The notes beneath the pieces were generated by a model. That model saw only the letters and a list, made by a program, of their open reading frames with translations, was not told the DNA's origin and did no database searches. This document shows positions 6,143-10,025 of a stretch of 10,025 nt of DNA, in pieces (the first letter of the stretch is position 1; every line of letters begins with the position of its first letter). This DNA comes from Limousia pullorum. GTDB taxonomy: Bacteria; Bacillota; Clostridia; Oscillospirales; Acutalibacteraceae. The position numbers and the translations under genes were made by a program. The stretch spans positions 1-10,025 of the forward strand of contig DVNG01000054.1 in the NCBI GenBank assembly GCA_018714545.1, given 5' to 3'.

Positions 6143-7464
6143 TACTTATCGCCTCTTTCTCTGATAACGAATCTTATAGGTGTGCCCTCAAGACCGAATG
6201 TTTCTCTTATTCTGTTTTCAAGATAACGCTGATAGGAAAAATGGAACAGCTCCGCATCGTTGCAGAAGCATACGAATGTAGGCGGCTTTGTGCTTGCCTG
6301 AGTCATGTAGAATATTTTCAGTCTTCTTCCCTTGTCTGTAGGAGGCTGAACCCTTGTGGTAGCCTGAGCCAAAAGCTCGTTGAGCATACCTGTCTTTATT
6401 CTCATGGAGTTCTGGTTTGCAACGTGCTTGATAAGCTCGAAGAGTCTGTCAAGTCTTTGACCTGTCTTTGCTGAAATGAAAACCATAGGAGCATATGACA
6501 TAAAAGCAAGCTCTATGCCAAGACGCTTTCTGAACTCGTTCATTGTCTTGTCGTTTTTCTCAACTGCGTCCCATTTATTTACAGCTATAATACAGCCCTT
6601 TCCGGCTTCATGGGCAAGGCCTGCGATTTTGCTGTCCTGGTCGGTATAGCCAACCTCGCCGTCTATCATAATAACGCAGACGTCGCATCTCTCTATAGCC
6701 ATTTTAGCTCTGATTATGCTGTATTTTTCAATATCGTCGTCAACCTTGCTTTTTCTTCTAAGTCCGGCTGTATCTATAAAGTTAAACTCGCCGAATTTAT
6801 TAACAACTCTTGTGTCGATACTGTCTCTGGTTGTGCCAGCGATATTTGAAACAATGCAGCGTTCCTCACCGGTGATTTTATTTATAAGGGAGGATTTTCC
6901 CGCATTAGGCTTTCCGATTACCGCAACGCTTATAACTTCGCTTTCCTCTTCCTCGTCAGCTTCAGGAGGCAAAAGGTCGTACACAGCGTCCAGCAAATCG
7001 CCTGTTCCATGACCGTGAACAGATGAAACCTGTATTGGGTCGCCTATACCCAAATTGTAAAACTCGTAAAATTCAGGCTCAGGCTCGCCTATTTTGTCGC
7101 ACTTATTTACGCAGAGTACAACAGGCTTGCCGCTTTTCAAAAGCATGGAGGCAACCTCCATGTCGGTGGCAACCATTCCTGTGCGTATGTCGGTAACAAG
7201 CACTGTAACATCTGCGGTATCTATGGCAAGCTCTGCCTGTCTTCTCATCTGAGAAAGTATAATATCGTCAGAATGAGGCTCAATTCCGCCTGTATCGATT
7301 ACGGTGAACTTTCTGTCACGCCATTCGCACTCGCCGAAAATACGGTCTCTTGTAACGCCGGGCTTATCGTCAACAATGGAAAGTCTTTGTCCCACAAGCT
7401 TATTAAAAAGAGTGGATTTTCCCACGTTAGGTCTGCCCACAATAGCAACTATGGCTTTTGCCAT
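6142..7464 (-). CDS. der: Ribosome biogenesis GTPase Der (EngA)
   Basis: Essential double-GTPase acting in assembly of the 50S ribosomal subunit; 440 residues, the standard length. The first G domain has P-loop GRPNVGKS (10-17), DTGG (57-60) and NKCD (120-123). An acidic linker (DEEEESE, about 170-176) leads to the second G domain with GKPNAGKS (184-191), DTAG (231-234) and NKWD (296-299). The C-terminal KH-like RNA-binding domain runs from about 350 to the end and includes the typical RLKIFYMTQ and FVIRERGDK stretches. AGGAAGGAGTGA lies inside the end of the DUF512 gene, whose TAA abuts the der ATG with no gap. It sits between that gene and plsY in one transcript, an arrangement widespread in Clostridia. 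Confidence 0.98.
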   Translation of the reverse strand: MAKAIVAIVGRPNVGKSTLFNKLVGQRLSIVDDKPGVTRDRIFGECEWRDRKFTVIDTGGIEPHSDDIILSQMRRQAELAIDTADVTVLVTDIRTGMVATDMEVASMLLKSGKPVVLCVNKCDKIGEPEPEFYEFYNLGIGDPIQVSSVHGHGTGDLLDAVYDLLPPEADEEEESEVISVAVIGKPNAGKSSLINKITGEERCIVSNIAGTTRDSIDTRVVNKFGEFNFIDTAGLRRKSKVDDDIEKYSIIRAKMAIERCDVCVIMIDGEVGYTDQDSKIAGLAHEAGKGCIIAVNKWDAVEKNDKTMNEFRKRLGIELAFMSYAPMVFISAKTGQRLDRLFELIKHVANQNSMRIKTGMLNELLAQATTRVQPPTDKGRRLKIFYMTQASTKPPTFVCFCNDAELFHFSYQRYLENRIRETFGLEGTPIRFVIRERGDK

Positions 7465-8802
7465 TTAATCACTCCTTCCTGAAGAAATAACAGCGTCCAG
7501 CAAATCTTGTCCGCCGTTATTGACCGGAAAAACAGGAACGCAAAGCTCCCGTTCAACATCCTCCAATGTGGTGTCGTCAAGGAACACCTCGCCGTCAAAG
7601 CGAAGCATTACCGATGGAATTAAAAGTCTGTCGCCGATATCCACATTTTTAAGTGTGTCTATCAAATCTCTTCCAACCACAAGTCCGGAAACGTTTACTC
7701 CGCCTCCGAAAAACTTATTTTTAACAGCCACCACGTTTATCTGTATATTTTCAAAAACATCTCTCACAACATTTAACATATCGTCAAGAAATGGTCTAAC
7801 GCTTTCTCCGCAGGCAATGGTAACTTTTCCCTTTACCTTTGCCGCTTCTTCCTTATAGTTTTCTGCGGTTTCTGTGTATTCCTCCACCGCATAGGAAAGC
7901 TCGTCCTTTAACAGGGCTATAAGTCCAACACCGTTGTCGAGAGCCGGAAAATCCTCGTAATACTCCGCAGGCGGAATTTCTCTTCCCGCCTTTATATAAA
8001 GCTCATCGGCGGCATAAAAAATTCTTCTGCCGTATTTTTCCACACACCTGTCCCCGAAGCTCTCTATTATATCAAGAGTTTCCCCGGCGGTTTTGGGATT
8101 ATACGGAGTAAGCTCAAAAAGTCCCTCTCTGTAGTCTGTAAGACCAACGGGAACAACTGCCGTCATGTTTACATTGAGCTTTTCCAAATCTGTGAGGGTT
8201 CTCACAAGCTCTTCCCCGTCGTTTATTCCCGGGCAAGCTACTATCTGACAATTAAGCTGTATTCCCGCATCGGCAAGACGCTTTAAAATTGAAAGGGACT
8301 CCCCTGCAAAGCGGTTTCCCATCATCTTTACCCTAAGCTCCGGATTAGTTGTATGGACGGAAACATTTATAGGGCTTATATGCATCTTGATAATACGGCT
8401 TATCTCATGCTCGGTAAGGTTTGTAAGGGTAACATAGTTTCCGAAAAGAAAGGAAAGTCTGCTGTCATCATCCTTAAAATAAAGGCTCTCTCTCATTCCC
8501 TTTGGAAGCTGGTCTATAAAGCAGAAAATACACTTATTTCTACAGCTTCTCTGCTTGTCCATAAGATAGGTTTCAAACTCAAAACCTATTTCATCGTATT
8601 CAGGCTTTTTTATTGTTACATTTCTTGTTTCGCCGCTTTGGCTTCTGATTTCCAGATTAAGCTCACGGTTTATCTGATAGAACCTGTAATCCAGAACATC
8701 CATAATTTCGTTTCCGTTTATGGAAACAAGGTACTCGCCTGAAAGTATCCCGTGTTTTTCGCCGTGACTGTTTTTTGTCACAGCTTTAATTAGTACAGCC
8801 AC
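7465..8802 (-). CDS. DUF512 protein with PDZ and radical-SAM-like domains
   Basis: Uncharacterised putative iron-sulfur oxidoreductase of 445 residues. The N-terminal PDZ-like domain (about 1-65) includes GEYLVSINGNEI. Next comes a radical-SAM-like region with CxxxCxxC cysteines C87, C91 and C94, the family's likely [4Fe-4S] site, followed by KDDDSRLSFLFGNYVTLTNL and an MNVHVHTT-like NVSVHTT strand. The DUF512 domain fills the C-terminal half (about 230-445). I chose the GTG at 8802, 7 bases from GGGAGG; the open frame continues upstream through the promoter into the rpmF terminator and cannot be coding. The family is conserved next to der in Clostridia and also occurs in cyanobacteria, but I know of no established reaction. 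Cotranscription with der hints at a ribosome or RNA link, which is inference. Confidence 0.9.
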   Translation of the reverse strand: MAVLIKAVTKNSHGEKHGILSGEYLVSINGNEIMDVLDYRFYQINRELNLEIRSQSGETRNVTIKKPEYDEIGFEFETYLMDKQRSCRNKCIFCFIDQLPKGMRESLYFKDDDSRLSFLFGNYVTLTNLTEHEISRIIKMHISPINVSVHTTNPELRVKMMGNRFAGESLSILKRLADAGIQLNCQIVACPGINDGEELVRTLTDLEKLNVNMTAVVPVGLTDYREGLFELTPYNPKTAGETLDIIESFGDRCVEKYGRRIFYAADELYIKAGREIPPAEYYEDFPALDNGVGLIALLKDELSYAVEEYTETAENYKEEAAKVKGKVTIACGESVRPFLDDMLNVVRDVFENIQINVVAVKNKFFGGGVNVSGLVVGRDLIDTLKNVDIGDRLLIPSVMLRFDGEVFLDDTTLEDVERELCVPVFPVNNGGQDLLDAVISSGRSD

Positions 8803-8835
8803 CGCAATTCCTCCCGAGATTTTATCTGTAAATTT

Positions 8836-8864
8836 ATTATAACCAAAAATAATAAACTTTTCAA
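8836..8864 (-). promoter_or_regulatory. Sigma-A promoter of the DUF512-der-plsY operon
   Basis: TTGAAA (8859-8864), a 17-base spacer and a perfect TATAAT (8836-8841) lie on the - strand. Transcription should start near 8829, leaving a leader of about 27 bases before the GTG start. It directly follows the rpmF terminator, which shows that this is a separate transcription unit. Confidence 0.85.
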
Positions 8865-8876
8865 GACAAACAAAAG

Positions 8877-8913
8877 GGCGGCAGCGTGTTTTTTGTCGCA
8901 CGCCTCCGCCGCC
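8877..8913 (-). terminator. Intrinsic terminator after rpmF
   Basis: A GC-rich two-part stem: GGCGGC/GCCGCC outside and GCGTG/CACGC inside, with a small asymmetric bulge between and an A-rich loop on the - strand. On the - strand the tail is CTTTTGTTTGTCTTG. It lies 23 bases after the rpmF stop codon and just before the next promoter. Confidence 0.88.
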
Positions 8914-8936
8914 TTAATTCTTTTGTAAAGCCTGAA

Positions 8937-9119
8937 TTAAGCCTCTTTTACAATAACCTGTCTGCCGTTGTACATACCGCAGTTTCCGCAAACCTTATGC
9001 GGAGCCTTGAACTCGCCGCAGTTTGGGCATACACAGAGTGCCGGAGCCTGAAGCTTCCATACGTTAGAACGTCTTTTATCTCTTCTTGCTTTTGAAAGTT
9101 TTCTCTTAGGTACTGCCAT
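8937..9119 (-). CDS. rpmF: 50S ribosomal protein L32
   Basis: Small structural protein of the large ribosomal subunit, 60 residues. The N-terminus MAVPKRKLSKARRDKRRS is the basic L32 signature. The zinc-ribbon form is present, with CPNC at 31-34 and CGNC at 44-47. Genomes that carry such a zinc-binding copy may also hold a cysteine-free paralogue; none is seen here. AAGGAGGTC lies about 8 bases upstream of the ATG. The gene follows yceD after 24 bases, an old pairing found in most bacteria, and ends at a strong terminator. Confidence 0.98.
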   Translation of the reverse strand: MAVPKRKLSKARRDKRRSNVWKLQAPALCVCPNCGEFKAPHKVCGNCGMYNGRQVIVKEA

Positions 9120-9143
9120 CTCAAAGACCTCCTTCTTTTTATA

Positions 9144-9638
9144 TCAATCAATTAACTGCTTTAGAATCTCGAGCCTCGGATCCACAGAACCCTTATCACA
9201 GCCGCAGTCACCCTCATTGAGGTTTTTTCCGCACTTCATGCACAATCCCTTGCAGTCCTCACTGCAAAGAAATTTTGCCGGCAACTCCAAGATAATATCT
9301 GTTTTTACTACCTCGTCAAGCTCAAGTTTATAGTCCGGTGTTTCAATATAATCTTCATCGCTTTCCGACATAAGGCTTATCGCCAATTTATGGTCAAACT
9401 CATAATGCATGGGTTTTTCGAGCAATTTAAGACATCTGTCGCACTGTCTTGTATAGATAAAGTCCACAATTATCTTTAAATCAACAAGACTTGCTCTGTT
9501 TTTCGCCTGGGCACGCACCTTTACAGGAGTTTTGAATGGACAAACCCCGTAAAATTCAACGTCGTTCATTGGCAAATCATAGTCAACAGAGATGCTCTCC
9601 CCGTCATTTTGAAAGACCTTCTTCAGTTCCAGAAGCAT
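9144..9638 (-). CDS. yceD: YceD / DUF177 family protein
   Basis: Conserved 164-residue protein almost always encoded upstream of rpmF; linked in plants and bacteria to 23S rRNA or large-subunit accumulation, though its molecular action is unsettled. The family's CxxC is CDRC at residues 66-69. The C-terminal cysteine cluster includes C125, C129, C133, C136, C145 and C147, in the usual CKGLCMKCGKNLN setting, and probably binds zinc (inference from spacing). The tail DPRLEILKQL is also typical. GAGGTG lies about 6 bases before the ATG at 9638. It is the first gene after a consensus promoter, so yceD and rpmF form one short operon ending at 8877. Confidence 0.94.
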   Translation of the reverse strand: MLLELKKVFQNDGESISVDYDLPMNDVEFYGVCPFKTPVKVRAQAKNRASLVDLKIIVDFIYTRQCDRCLKLLEKPMHYEFDHKLAISLMSESDEDYIETPDYKLELDEVVKTDIILELPAKFLCSEDCKGLCMKCGKNLNEGDCGCDKGSVDPRLEILKQLID

Positions 9639-9682
9639 AACAACACCTCAAGACAGGCAAATTTTTTTAAACGCCTTGAATT

Positions 9683-9711
9683 ATTATAACCAAACAGGGA
9701 CACTTTGTCAA
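9683..9711 (-). promoter_or_regulatory. Consensus sigma-A promoter of yceD-rpmF
   Basis: A perfect TTGACA (9706-9711), a 17-base spacer and a perfect TATAAT (9683-9688) on the - strand. Transcription should start near 9676, about 38 bases before the yceD ATG. Such a full-consensus promoter fits a ribosomal protein operon. No operator-like repeat is seen around it. Confidence 0.92.
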
Positions 9712-9804
9712 TAAAATATTTAAATTTTCTCGGTCTTTTTCAGAATATAAGAGCATATTTAAAAGGCTTCATCATTTTAACCTGTTTTTTTGATTTTTAC
9801 CCCG

Positions 9805-9832
9805 AAAAAAAGCGAAAACCTCATGTTTTTGC
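9805..9832 (-). terminator. Possible secondary terminator
   Basis: On the - strand GCAAAAAC and GTTTTCGC can pair around an ATGAG loop with one A-C mismatch, followed directly by seven T. The stem is AT-rich and weak. It lies about 40 bases beyond the main terminator and could act as a back-up, or be chance in an AT-rich gap. The rest of 9712-9870 shows nothing else I can support. Confidence 0.3.
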
Positions 9833-9870
9833 ACAAAAAGAAACTAAATCCAATCCCTTAAAGAGAAAAA

Positions 9871-9897
9871 TTTTGGGACCGCTTTGCGATCCCAAAA
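9871..9897 (-). terminator. Intrinsic terminator of the gene at the right edge
   Basis: TTTTGGGA and TCCCAAAA form an 8-base stem, extended by CGC/GCG through a wobble pair on the - strand. The - strand tail is TTTTTCTCTTT. It lies 32 bases after the stop codon of the partial gene at 9930-10025 and separates it from the yceD promoter. Confidence 0.88.
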
Positions 9898-9929
9898 CTT
9901 TAATTTATTCCATTATGTCTGATTATTTA

Positions 9930-10025
9930 TCAAAGAACCTCGCAGGTTGCCTTAACATCGTCCGGAATATCGTTTGCATCAGCAGAAATAAGAACTGTGA
10001 ATTTAACGTCGGATGCCTTTGCAAG
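9930..10025 (-). CDS. C-terminal end of an unrecognised protein (start beyond the window)
   Basis: The last 31 codons of a - strand gene, open to the right edge and ending at TGA (9930-9932). The visible protein runs from LAKASDVKFTVLISAD to DDVKATCEVL. The pattern, acidic with a short beta-like strand (KFTVLIS), is too little to name a family. A correctly placed terminator follows, and the codon use is ordinary for the region, so I take it as a real gene. In other Firmicutes ackA often precedes yceD, but this tail does not look like the acetate kinase C-terminus that I know, so I give no name. Confidence 0.6.
   Translation of the reverse strand, partial: LAKASDVKFTVLISADANDIPDDVKATCEVL

Noticed and set aside
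8353..8742. + strand open frame of 129 codons inside the DUF512 gene
   Set aside because: It lies opposite the conserved iron-sulfur region, which is certainly coding on the - strand, and has no family features or promoter.
8803..8901. Upstream extension of the DUF512 frame
   Set aside because: It would run through the promoter and into the rpmF terminator; GGGAGG 7 bases before GTG at 8802 decides the start.
9712..9870. AT-rich gap searched for a small RNA, repeat or short gene
   Set aside because: Apart from one weak hairpin there is no conserved-looking structure, no ribosome site with a following frame, and no repeat.

Overview
The window looks like chromosomal housekeeping DNA from an anaerobic, moderately AT-rich Firmicute of the Clostridia, probably a Ruminococcaceae/Oscillospirales-type gut bacterium. 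This rests on a rubrerythrin, strong AAGGAGG ribosome-binding sites, TTGACA/TATAAT promoters with 17-base spacers, a YtrA-type GntR regulator next to an ABC transporter, and the clostridial order DUF512 radical-SAM protein, der, plsY. I found no mobile element, CRISPR array, tRNA or rRNA.

Bases 1-1863 (+ strand) carry the tail of a GntR-family repressor, an ABC ATPase and a six-helix membrane partner, with overlapping or nearly touching ends. They converge on the rubrerythrin gene, and a bidirectional hairpin terminator (1901-1938) separates the two.

Everything from 1972 to the right edge is on the - strand. Rightmost (first transcribed) is the end of an unrecognised gene (9930-10025) with its terminator. 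Next comes a consensus promoter driving yceD (DUF177) and rpmF (ribosomal protein L32), closed by a GC-rich terminator at 8877-8913. A second consensus promoter (8836-8864) drives DUF512 radical-SAM protein, der (EngA, ribosome assembly GTPase) and plsY (phospholipid acyltransferase). These three are joined stop-to-start and end at the terminator at 5352-5376. Then follow a HIT-family hydrolase, a purine-type phosphoribosyltransferase, a 27-base hairpin, holA (DNA polymerase III delta) and an RNase M5-like Toprim protein. The last gene is rubrerythrin, with its own promoter inside the 3' end of the Toprim gene and a Fur-family palindrome just downstream of the predicted transcription start.

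Most genes belong to known families in translation, ribosome assembly, replication, nucleotide salvage, lipid synthesis and oxidative-stress defence. I see no clear new system. The points most worth checking are the rubrerythrin control region, the uncharacterised DUF512 enzyme coupled to der, and the RNase M5-like protein beside holA.
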